18,595 nt of DNA from DAIOSQ01 sp036752465 (GTDB taxonomy: Bacteria; Pseudomonadota; Gammaproteobacteria; Legionellales; Legionellaceae). Both the position numbers and the translations under genes were made by a program. Below, one piece after another: positions 1 to 6,206 of the stretch (within the stretch, counting starts at the first letter, position 1; every line of letters begins with the position of its first letter). The stretch spans positions 1 to 18,595 of the forward strand of contig DAIOSQ010000029.1 in the NCBI GenBank assembly GCA_036752465.1, given 5' to 3'. Under the pieces are notes generated by a model. That model was not told where the DNA came from, did no database searches, and saw only the letters and a program-made list of their open reading frames with translations.

Positions 1-2
1 TG

Positions 3-902
3 CACCAGACATCAACCGTATGGCCTTACAGTGAAGAACTAGATGCGAAGTTAGTAGCCGCGGTGTTTGCATTGGTCACTGCGGGTGGGAGTACCCAAAA
101 TCACCAACTTTTAAAGCAAGCGTTATATAAGCTGATCGTCTCGACCGCGGAGCTATCTACAGCCGATGATTTCGCCGTCACAGAACGAGAAGCGCTTTTG
201 GCATCAGAACAGTTCACGCTTATCCTGCCTTATGGCAGAAAACAACAGTCACAGCCAATGGTTGACTCGGGCATGTTGGTGCTGGCGGTGAATGTCGCAG
301 CAGCAAACTCTGCGCCCACGATGACTTTGTCCTTTGGCAACTTTGCAGCAAAAGTCTTGATCAGCCATTTCCATGCGGAACAACTGCTGGCACAATATGT
401 GCAACAAACGAAAGATTTGAATTTGCAGCCGCAAGAGGCGAGTACCTTGATAAGGTTTGGGATATCTAGATTATGTTGCGCGACTTGCCATAGCTTTATG
501 CAAGCTCGACCAAGAGTGCAAACCAGGGGGACGCATGGTGTTCTTTATGCGGAGACCATTAATTTAGATCAGATCGCAGCATTAAATAGCCAGAGCCAGG
601 CATCTTCGTTGTCTAGCCCCCCAAGAAAAAGAATTTCGCTAACCACGGCAAAACCAAGTCCATTTTTTTCCCCGCCAAGTCAAGGGAGTGTACAACACCG
701 CCCCAATCAGGTGCTCTCTCTGTTGGATGATGCTGCCGAGCAGAACGATGCGGACCCCCATATCAAGCGTAAAAAAGTTGCTATTCCTTTTCCATTAGGT
801 GGTGCAGATACCTTTTTTGCTGGATCTGCAGCGCGCACAGATTTTTCTGGCCGTCAAGCAAAGCCAGCTGGTGATGCCTTGGTGAGAAAAAGTTCTTATT
901 AA
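3..902 (+). CDS. Deaminase-superfamily protein, 5' end outside window (candidate effector)
   Basis: The frame is open from the window edge. A GTG at 63 could start a 279-residue protein, but it has no good ribosome binding site and 20 in-frame sense codons precede it, so the gene most likely begins upstream. Numbered from that GTG, I see H104-A-E106 in SHFHAEQLL and C138-C139-A-T-C142 in SRLCCATCHSF. These are the two zinc/catalytic motifs (HxE and CxxC) of the cytidine-deaminase fold. RGTHGVLY follows at 155-162. This order resembles, from memory, the OTT_1508-type deaminases of Orientia and fungi. Residues 175-279 are a Ser/Pro-rich, probably disordered tail with basic clusters PRKR (187-190) and KRKK (235-238). 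No signal peptide can be judged because the N-terminus is missing. Substrate unknown: nucleic acid, free nucleoside and protein are all possible. The fold assignment is moderately secure; an effector role is inference. Confidence 0.6.
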   Translation, partial: HQTSTVWPYSEELDAKLVAAVFALVTAGGSTQNHQLLKQALYKLIVSTAELSTADDFAVTEREALLASEQFTLILPYGRKQQSQPMVDSGMLVLAVNVAAANSAPTMTLSFGNFAAKVLISHFHAEQLLAQYVQQTKDLNLQPQEASTLIRFGISRLCCATCHSFMQARPRVQTRGTHGVLYAETINLDQIAALNSQSQASSLSSPPRKRISLTTAKPSPFFSPPSQGSVQHRPNQVLSLLDDAAEQNDADPHIKRKKVAIPFPLGGADTFFAGSAARTDFSGRQAKPAGDALVRKSSY

Positions 903-905
903 CTA

Positions 906-934
906 TTGAATGTAACGCCAAAGGACGCGAGAAT
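906..934 (+). promoter_or_regulatory. Possible sigma70 promoter of the rhodanese gene
   Basis: TTGAAT (906-911) and GAGAAT (929-934) are separated by exactly 17 bp, just after the stop codon of the upstream gene and about 30 bp before the rhodanese ATG. The -10 match is moderate, so read-through from upstream remains possible. Confidence 0.35.
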
Positions 935-962
935 CAGAGCATCCATTGATAAGAGGTCTACC

Positions 963-1334
963 ATGAAACAACATGCACAGGGATTTTTGGGTTTAGTTAA
1001 TCAAGCAAAACAGCACATTCAAGAAATTACACCCGCTGGCCTGCAAACCATGATTGACCAGCATGCTGCTTTTTATCTGATTGATGTGAGAGAGGACCAT
1101 GAATGGTTGTCTGGTCACATACCGGGCGCCTTGCACCTTAGCAAAGGCATCATTGAGCGGGATATTCAAAAACACATTGCTGATGTACAGGCAAGCCTTG
1201 TGGTTTATTGCAGTGGTGGATTCAGGTCGGCACTGGTAGCTGAGAGCTTGCAGGCCATGGGCTACACAACCGTTATGTCGTTAAGCAGTGGTTTACAAGG
1301 TTGGTTGGATGCTGGCCACGCGCTGGTTCCATAG
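963..1334 (+). CDS. Single-domain rhodanese (sulfurtransferase-like) protein
   Basis: The protein has 123 residues. I choose the ATG at 963 because AAGAGG lies about 7 bases upstream; a TTG at 906 in the same frame overlaps a likely promoter and has no such site. It is a single rhodanese domain: LIDVREDHEWLSGHIPGAL is the CH2A/CH2B-like entry motif, and YCSGGFRSA is the active-site loop, with the catalytic cysteine that would carry a persulfide. Such proteins move sulfane sulfur from thiosulfate or protein persulfides to thiol acceptors, in the cytoplasm since no signal peptide is visible. The size fits the GlpE/PspE class, but the natural donor and acceptor cannot be read from sequence. It converges on argD with an 18-bp gap. 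The family is clear; the specific role is not. Confidence 0.85.
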   Translation: MKQHAQGFLGLVNQAKQHIQEITPAGLQTMIDQHAAFYLIDVREDHEWLSGHIPGALHLSKGIIERDIQKHIADVQASLVVYCSGGFRSALVAESLQAMGYTTVMSLSSGLQGWLDAGHALVP

Positions 1335-1352
1335 ATTACGCTAGCTTGTTGG

Positions 1353-2519
1353 TCATGAGTACATGGTATGGATGCTGGCCAGCAAGCGTGATAACAATTC
1401 ATCGGCTTCTTGCTCAGTCATAATCAAGGCGGGCAATAAACGTATGACGGTTTCTTGCGTAACATTGAGTAGAATCCCATGCTGCAAGCCAATGGTTTTA
1501 ATTTCTTGTGCCGCTCGGTCAAGCTCAACGCCGATCATATACCCTTTGGCGCGAATTGCCTTGATGTGGGGATGATCGGCCAGTAGCGTCTGTAATTTAT
1601 CTTTGAATTTGTTGCCCAGTGTGAATACCTGTTGACACAGTTTATCCCGTTCAATCACCGATAACACCGTATGTGCTGTGGCACAAACCAGAGGGTTCCC
1701 TCCGAAGGTAGAACCATGGTTGCCAGCTTTGAATAAGTCCTTGGCTCTGTTTTTCATCAGACAAGCGCCAATTGGCAGGCCGTTACCTAAGCCTTTGGCT
1801 GTTGTCAGGACATCTGGCAAGATATGGTGGTGCATGCAGGTGAATAGTTTACCTGTCCTGCCGTTGCCCGTCTGGACTTCGTCTAGTATCAGCAACCAAT
1901 CATTTTTTTCACACAAAGCAGCTACCGCGCGCAAATAAGCATCTTCAGCCATGATCACACCATTTTCACCTTGGATTGGCTCTAGCATAACAGCGACAAT
2001 GTCATGGCGATTATGGGCGATGGTTTGCAGCGCGTCGAGGTCGTTAAACGGTGCGCGGATAAAACCTGGGACTAAGGGCTCAAAACCAGCTTGGACTTTG
2101 CGGTTGCCCGAAGCGGACAAAGTCGCTAACGTACGACCATGAAAGGCTCCATCCATGACGATAATAGCCGGTGTTGTTATGCCTTTTTTATGCCCATAAA
2201 GTCTGGCCAATTTGACCGCTGCCTCATTGGCTTCGGCGCCAGAGTTAGCAAAAAAAACTTGTTCCATGCCTGTCATCGATAACAGTTTTTCAGCAAGTTT
2301 TTCTTGTTCCTGGATGTGAAAGGCATTTGAAGTATGGATGAGTTTGGCAGCTTGTTGCTGGATTGTCTGGGTTATATCTGGGTGTGCGTGACCAAGACCG
2401 GTCACGGCAATGCCTGCGAAACTATCTAGATATGGCCTATTATTTTGGTCATACAACCACATCCCCTGGCCATGAGTAAAAGAAATTGGCATGGGGTTGT
2501 AGGTGGTGATTAGAGCCAT
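1353..2519 (-). CDS. argD: Acetylornithine aminotransferase family protein (class III, PLP-dependent)
   Basis: The 388-residue protein matches the length of ArgD. I start at the ATG at 2519, where AGGAA overlaps the sodB stop codon; an in-frame start at 2552 would overlap sodB and lacks support. PLP-enzyme signatures are visible: NSGAEAN at 92-98 (phosphate binding), FHGRT at 126-130, LDEVQTGNGRTG at 212-223 with D213 for the pyridine nitrogen, and TTAKGLGNG at 239-247 with K242 as the Schiff-base lysine, then GSTFGGNPL. It would transfer the amino group between glutamate and N-acetylglutamate semialdehyde in arginine synthesis, or succinyl-diaminopimelate in lysine synthesis. No other arginine genes lie nearby, so the physiological substrate is uncertain. 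It follows sodB by 10 bp and is probably co-transcribed with it, an unusual pairing. Confidence 0.88.
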   Translation of the reverse strand: MALITTYNPMPISFTHGQGMWLYDQNNRPYLDSFAGIAVTGLGHAHPDITQTIQQQAAKLIHTSNAFHIQEQEKLAEKLLSMTGMEQVFFANSGAEANEAAVKLARLYGHKKGITTPAIIVMDGAFHGRTLATLSASGNRKVQAGFEPLVPGFIRAPFNDLDALQTIAHNRHDIVAVMLEPIQGENGVIMAEDAYLRAVAALCEKNDWLLILDEVQTGNGRTGKLFTCMHHHILPDVLTTAKGLGNGLPIGACLMKNRAKDLFKAGNHGSTFGGNPLVCATAHTVLSVIERDKLCQQVFTLGNKFKDKLQTLLADHPHIKAIRAKGYMIGVELDRAAQEIKTIGLQHGILLNVTQETVIRLLPALIMTEQEADELLSRLLASIHTMYS

Positions 2520-2529
2520 GGTTGCGTTC

Positions 2530-3108
2530 CTATTGCATATTATGGGCGACAAATTCCCAGTTCACCAATTTCCAGAAAGCTTGTATATAGTCTGGTCGTG
2601 CGTTGCGATAGTCGATATAGTAAGCATGTTCCCACACGTCGCAGGTTAGTAACGGGGTTAATCCTTGCTGCAGGGGGGTGTTAGCATTTGATGTGCTGAT
2701 AATTTGCAATTGCTGCTGTTCGTTTTGTACCAGCCAAGCCCAGCCCGATCCAAATGTGGTTGCTGCTGTTTGTGAAAATTGCTCAACAAATGCTGGCAAC
2801 GTTCCGAAGGTTTTAGTAATGGCGTCTAGAACCTTGCCGTGCGGCTCGGGGCGAGCGTGAGGGGTTAAACACTGCCAATAAAAACTATGATTCCATACTT
2901 GGGCGGCATTGTTAAATATACCACCCGTGGCGTTTTTGATAATCTCTTCCAGTGATTGATCGGCGAACGGGGTTCCTATGATCAATTTATTGAGATTGTT
3001 TACATAAGCTTGATGGTGTTTGCCATAATGATACTCGAGGGTTTCTTTGGAAATATATGGCTCAAGGGCGTTCATTTCGTAGGGCAGTGGTGGCAATAGA
3101 ATTGTCAT
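2530..3108 (-). CDS. sodB: Iron superoxide dismutase
   Basis: The protein is 192 residues, the usual SodB length. The ATG at 3108 is preceded by GGAG at good spacing; an in-frame start at 3132 would add eight residues and is less likely. The four metal ligands are all present: H27 in LEYHYGKHHQAY, H74 in QVWNHSFYW, and D157 and H161 in DVWEHAYYIDY. Gln70, from the N-terminal half (AAQVWNH), is the second-sphere glutamine position typical of iron rather than manganese enzymes. It converts superoxide to peroxide and oxygen in the cytoplasm, since no export signal is seen. The divergent neighbours are a glutaredoxin and AhpC, which would dispose of the peroxide. The promoter is visible upstream, and argD follows closely in the same transcript. 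Confidence 0.97.
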   Translation of the reverse strand: MTILLPPLPYEMNALEPYISKETLEYHYGKHHQAYVNNLNKLIIGTPFADQSLEEIIKNATGGIFNNAAQVWNHSFYWQCLTPHARPEPHGKVLDAITKTFGTLPAFVEQFSQTAATTFGSGWAWLVQNEQQQLQIISTSNANTPLQQGLTPLLTCDVWEHAYYIDYRNARPDYIQAFWKLVNWEFVAHNMQ

Positions 3109-3121
3109 GGTGTTCTCCGTG

Positions 3122-3134
3122 GATTGACTCAATC
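3122..3134. promoter_or_regulatory. Perfect 13-bp dyad in the sodB leader
   Basis: GATTGA and TCAATC flank a single base, a perfect inverted repeat lying between the predicted sodB start point (about 3137) and its ribosome binding site. It could be an operator half-site pair or a small RNA hairpin. I know of no regulator that matches it. Confidence 0.35.
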
Positions 3135-3143
3135 AAAGCATAG

Positions 3144-3171
3144 AGTGTAGCAGGAAAAGCATGAGTTTCAA
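3144..3171 (-). promoter_or_regulatory. Sigma70-like promoter for sodB-argD
   Basis: Reading the minus strand, TTGAAA (3171-3166) and TACACT (3149-3144) are separated by 16 bp. The predicted start is near 3137, giving a leader of roughly 30 bases before the sodB ATG. Confidence 0.6.
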
Positions 3172-3198
3172 GCCGGCAGATGTTTTGTAACACAGCTG

Positions 3199-3227
3199 TT
3201 GCGATTCGCTAGCCATTTCGCCATAAT
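3199..3227 (+). promoter_or_regulatory. Sigma70-like promoter for grxD-ahpC
   Basis: TTGCGA (3199-3204) and CATAAT (3222-3227) are separated by 17 bp. Transcription would start near 3234, so a GTG at 3233 cannot be the grxD start; this supports the start at 3260. The promoter is back to back with that of sodB, about 27 bp between the -35 elements, so a shared regulator is possible. Confidence 0.6.
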
Positions 3228-3259
3228 TAGGTGTGGCTAAACGAGCAATAAGGTGTCAT

Positions 3260-3577
3260 GTGGAGACAATAGATAAGATCAAGCAACAAATAACTGAAAA
3301 CCCGGTTTTGTTATATATGAAAGGCAGCCCGAAGCTGCCACAATGTGGCTTTTCTGCACGTGCGGTGCAATGTATCGAGGCCTGTGGTGTGGCATTCGCA
3401 TCGGTCGATGTGTTAGCAAATCCAGACATTCGTCAAACGCTGCCGCAATATGCTGATTGGCCAACCTTCCCGCAATTGTATGTCAAAGGCGAGCTGATTG
3501 GCGGCTCAGATATTATCGCGGAAATGTATGAGCAAGGTGAGCTGGAAAATTTACTTCGAGCCGCTGTAGCTGTTTAA
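3260..3577 (+). CDS. grxD: Monothiol glutaredoxin (Grx4/GrxD family)
   Basis: I choose the GTG at 3260, giving 105 residues. AAGG sits 6 bases upstream, and the resulting N-terminus (ETIDKIKQQI) aligns with E. coli GrxD. The ATG two bases earlier is in another frame and ends after four codons. The monothiol motif is CGFS at 29-32, within KGSPKLPQCGFSA, followed by the family motifs NPDIRQTLPQYADWPTFPQL (TFP is the cis-proline glutathione-binding site) and GGSDI. CGFS glutaredoxins bind a [2Fe-2S] cluster with glutathione and BolA partners and hand clusters to apoproteins. The short linker to ahpC (14 bp) suggests co-transcription, and in this setting it may also support peroxide defence. Confidence in the family is very high. 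Confidence 0.95.
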   Translation: METIDKIKQQITENPVLLYMKGSPKLPQCGFSARAVQCIEACGVAFASVDVLANPDIRQTLPQYADWPTFPQLYVKGELIGGSDIIAEMYEQGELENLLRAAVAV

Positions 3578-3591
3578 CTAGGAGAGCAAAC

Positions 3592-4197
3592 ATGAGTGTA
3601 TTAGTCGGTCGCAAAGCCCCAGATTTCACAGTGCCTGCGGTACTTGCCACGGGTGAGATAGTTGATAAGTTTAATTTGCATGAACATTTACATAATCAAT
3701 ATGGGCTGGTTTTCTTTTATCCATTAGATTTTACCTTTGTGTGTCCATCAGAATTGATTGCGCTTAATCACCGGATGCAAGATTTTAAAGAACGCCAAGT
3801 GGCGGTAGTGGCCGTGTCAGTCGATTCGCAGTATACGCATAACGCTTATCGTAATACACCAATTGATCAAGGTGGCATTGGCGCTGTTCAGTATACTATG
3901 GCTGCAGATTTAACCCATTCTATCTGTCAATCATATGGCGTTGAACATCCAGTTGCTGGTGTGGCGTTTAGGGGAGCTTTTTTCATAGACAAACAGGGCA
4001 TTGTGCGTTCGCAAATTGTGAATGATTTACCCATAGGGCGAAATATTGACGAATTGCTGCGCATTGTCGATGCCGTACAATTTTATGAAGTCAGTGGTGA
4101 GGTTTGCCCAGCAGGCTGGAAAAAAGGACAAAAAGGTATGCATGCATCACCAGCTGGGGTTGCCAGCTATCTAGCAGAAAATTCAGAAAATTTATAG
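3592..4197 (+). CDS. ahpC: Typical 2-Cys peroxiredoxin (AhpC/TSA family)
   Basis: The protein has 201 residues and starts at an ATG with a near-perfect AGGAG site 7 bases upstream. The peroxidatic cysteine is C51 in FYPLDFTFVCPSE, and the resolving cysteine is C172 in SGEVCPAGW, so it is a typical 2-Cys enzyme acting as a dimer or decamer. It reduces hydrogen peroxide, organic peroxides and perhaps peroxynitrite, with electrons from a disulfide reductant. GGIG at 94-97 matches the GG(L/V/I)G loop of hyperoxidation-sensitive peroxiredoxins, but the C-terminus (YLAENSENL) has no YF motif, so sensitivity is doubtful. No AhpF lies nearby, so the reductant is probably thioredoxin or the adjacent glutaredoxin system; this is inference. 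It is the second gene of the grxD-ahpC unit. Confidence 0.95.
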   Translation: MSVLVGRKAPDFTVPAVLATGEIVDKFNLHEHLHNQYGLVFFYPLDFTFVCPSELIALNHRMQDFKERQVAVVAVSVDSQYTHNAYRNTPIDQGGIGAVQYTMAADLTHSICQSYGVEHPVAGVAFRGAFFIDKQGIVRSQIVNDLPIGRNIDELLRIVDAVQFYEVSGEVCPAGWKKGQKGMHASPAGVASYLAENSENL

Positions 4198-4224
4198 AGT
4201 GTATGTAACCACTCAGCAGTCAGC

Positions 4225-4252
4225 TAAGATGCGCCACTTTTGGCGCGTCTTA
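4225..4252. terminator. Stem-loop between convergent ahpC and rnt
   Basis: A 12-bp stem (4225-4236 pairing with 4241-4252, with one G-U pair) closes a 4-base loop CTTT. It lies 28 bp after the ahpC stop and 11 bp past the rnt stop. Neither strand has a clear U run after the stem, so it is either a weak bidirectional terminator or a 3'-end-protecting hairpin. Confidence 0.5.
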
Positions 4253-4262
4253 AGCCAACCAC

Positions 4263-4862
4263 CTATTGAAAAAATTTTGGCTCGTACTCATTCAGCATCA
4301 CGCAAAATAATTCTGCTGTTTTTGTAGCGTCATAAATAGCCGAATGCGCTTCGCTGCTATCATACGAAATATGGGCAATTTTGAGCAATTTTGCCAGCAC
4401 GGTTTGACCATACAGAAAACCGCCGAGAGTGGCTGTGTCAAAACAGGTAAACGCATGAAAAGGTGATTTAATTTTGGTGCGTAGGACCGCTTCCTTGATA
4501 AAAAGCAGGTCGAACCAGGCATTATGACCGACCAATACCGCGCGCTGACACTGATGTTGTTTGATGGCTGCATGAATTGGCGCGAATACTTTTTGTAAGG
4601 CTATTTTTTCATGCACGGCAAAGCGCAATGGTTGGTAGGGATCTATTTGATTAAACTCCAGAGACCGCTCATCCAGCACGGCACCCTCGAACGGTAAAAT
4701 ATGTTCAAAATAATGCTCAGATACTATGAACCGACCCTGAGGATTGCGGTCAAGCAGCACTACGCAAATTTCCAACAAGGCGTTTTGAGCGGGGTTAACT
4801 CCAGCTGTTTCCACATCAACGACCACCGGTAAAAAGCCACGAAATCTATCTTTGATATTCAT
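4263..4862 (-). CDS. rnt: Ribonuclease T (DEDDh 3'-5' exoribonuclease)
   Basis: The protein is 199 residues from the ATG at 4862, which overlaps the pyrC stop codon as ATGA. This overlap and the alignment to RNase T decide the start over an in-frame one at 4877. The DEDDh residues are all in place: D16 and E18 in VVVDVETAGVN, D118 in GHNAWFDLLFI, and H173 and D178 in EAHSAIYDA. RNase T trims the 3' ends of tRNA (CCA turnover) and of 5S and 23S rRNA as a cytoplasmic dimer. The spacing of the catalytic residues fits E. coli RNase T rather than the DNA polymerase epsilon subunit. Translation is probably coupled to pyrC. In Gammaproteobacteria pyrC and rnt are often found together, from memory. 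Confidence 0.94.
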   Translation of the reverse strand: MNIKDRFRGFLPVVVDVETAGVNPAQNALLEICVVLLDRNPQGRFIVSEHYFEHILPFEGAVLDERSLEFNQIDPYQPLRFAVHEKIALQKVFAPIHAAIKQHQCQRAVLVGHNAWFDLLFIKEAVLRTKIKSPFHAFTCFDTATLGGFLYGQTVLAKLLKIAHISYDSSEAHSAIYDATKTAELFCVMLNEYEPKFFQ

Positions 4863-5926
4863 GTCAACACACTCCACGCCAGCGTTTGATTGGCGGCGAT
4901 TGGCACCACTATGTTTTCGCCAAAAGGCAGCGAGCCTGCGATGGTTTGCGGCTTTCTAACCAATTCTAGCTGTTGGGTGGTCGCAGGTAACTGATAAAAC
5001 TGTGCTCCATGCTCCCCTAGAAAGCCATTGAGTCTGGGCAACGCGTCTAGGGTATCAAAAAGCTGTGCGTATAGCGCGACTGCATAGGGTGCCGAGTACA
5101 CCCCTGCACATCCGCAAGCCGCTTCTTTATCCGATTTTGCATGCGGTGCACTGTCTGTGCCGGCAAAAAACTTTGGGTTGCCGCTGACCACCGCCGTATG
5201 CAATGCGTGTTGATCACGCTGACTTTTTAAGATGGGTAAGCAATAGTAGTGTGGGCGTATGCCTCCTGCCAGCATATCGTTGCGATTGTACAGCAAGTGT
5301 TGCGGGGTGATGGTGGCCGCTACGTGGTCGGGCGCAGCCTGGACAAAAGCTACGGCTTCTTTGCTAGAAATATGCTCTAAAACGATGCGGAGCTTAGGAA
5401 ACTGTGTGACCACTTGGCTCAGTACCTCATGGATAAATTGCGCCTCACGATGAAAGATATCACCAGCAGTGGTCTCGCCGTGGATTTGTAACACCAGACC
5501 TAGTTGTTGCATCAGCTCAAGTAGAGGATATAACTCCGCAATAGATTTAGCGCCCTGTTGCGAATGGGTTGTGGCGCCAGCCGGGTAATATTTGGCACCC
5601 AGGACATACGGATGTTGGCTGGCGGCGATTAGGTCTTCTGGCTTGACGGCAGCGTTAAGATAAAAAGTCATATAGGGGGTGAAAGCATGTTGTGGCAATG
5701 TTTGCTGCAGAATGCGTTCTCTATAAGCGTCTAGGCTGGCCAGGGTTGTTAAGGGGGGCGACAGGTTGGGCATAACCAGGGCGCGGCTGAAATGCGCGGC
5801 CGTGGCTGGTACCGTATGGCTAAGAGCAGGCCCATCACGTAAATGGACGTGCCAATCGTCTGGTCGGGTCAATAGCAGAGTATTCAAGGGTTTCTCAAGT
5901 AAGCAGCAAGTAAGCCAGCATAACAT
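4859..5926 (-). CDS. pyrC: Dihydroorotase (class II, PyrC type)
   Basis: The enzyme cyclises carbamoyl-aspartate to dihydroorotate, the third step of pyrimidine synthesis. From the ATG at 5926 it has 355 residues. Metal-site residues are visible: H26 and H28 in PDDWHVHLRDG, the carboxylated lysine K112 in LGAKYYPAG, H149 in QIHGE, H185 in VLEHIS, and D258 in GTDSAPHAK. The start is uncertain. The ATG gives an odd leader, MLCWLTCCLLEKP, before the conserved domain and has no clear ribosome binding site. A TTG at 5887 has GAG six bases upstream and leaves seven residues before RPDDW, close to the E. coli layout, so the cysteine-rich leader may not be translated. A TTG at 5959 is unlikely. The gene is divergent from the MOMP gene and overlaps rnt by four bases. 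Confidence 0.93.
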   Translation of the reverse strand: MLCWLTCCLLEKPLNTLLLTRPDDWHVHLRDGPALSHTVPATAAHFSRALVMPNLSPPLTTLASLDAYRERILQQTLPQHAFTPYMTFYLNAAVKPEDLIAASQHPYVLGAKYYPAGATTHSQQGAKSIAELYPLLELMQQLGLVLQIHGETTAGDIFHREAQFIHEVLSQVVTQFPKLRIVLEHISSKEAVAFVQAAPDHVAATITPQHLLYNRNDMLAGGIRPHYYCLPILKSQRDQHALHTAVVSGNPKFFAGTDSAPHAKSDKEAACGCAGVYSAPYAVALYAQLFDTLDALPRLNGFLGEHGAQFYQLPATTQQLELVRKPQTIAGSLPFGENIVVPIAANQTLAWSVLT

Positions 5927-6064
5927 ATTTATGTTGTTTTCATAAAAATCGATTGACAATAGGTGACTGGCTGGAAATAATGCATTGATAAGCTATCTTG
6001 CAAAGGAGTCATACTTGCTAAAATTTGGCAGTACGAAACAAGCGATAATTTTATAGCAATTGTG

Positions 6065-6095
6065 TTGACAACGTGGCGACGGCGATTGATAATCG
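6065..6095 (+). promoter_or_regulatory. Strong sigma70 promoter of the MOMP gene, with dyad over the -10
   Basis: TTGACA (6065-6070), a consensus -35, lies 17 bp from GATAAT (6088-6093). Transcription would begin near 6100 and leave an untranslated leader of about 107 bases. A perfect dyad CGATT-GAT-AATCG (6083-6095) covers the -10 box and could be a repressor site. In the leader, AGTACG (6102-6107) can pair with CGTACT (6132-6137), and there is a 10-bp palindrome at 6150-6159. The roles of these are unknown. Confidence 0.65.
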
Positions 6096-6206
6096 AGATT
6101 AAGTACGTTTTCGGAAGCATGGCGATAATGGCGTACTCAATCTATTGATACAACGTTGTGGCTTGAAAGTAAACGGAAATTAATAATAAAAAGTGGAGAT
6201 AATAGT

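Noticed and set aside
63..65. GTG as the true start of the deaminase-like gene
   Set aside because: The frame is open for 20 more codons up to the window edge and no ribosome binding site sits before the GTG, so a start outside the window is more likely.
1306..1381. 13-bp direct repeat TGGATGCTGGCCA at 1306-1318 and 1369-1381
   Set aside because: The copies lie at the 3' ends of two convergent genes and are explained by coding sequence; no mobile-element or att-site features accompany them.
3233..3259. Upstream GTG start for grxD at 3233
   Set aside because: It coincides with the predicted transcription start and has no ribosome binding site; homology and spacing favour the GTG at 3260.
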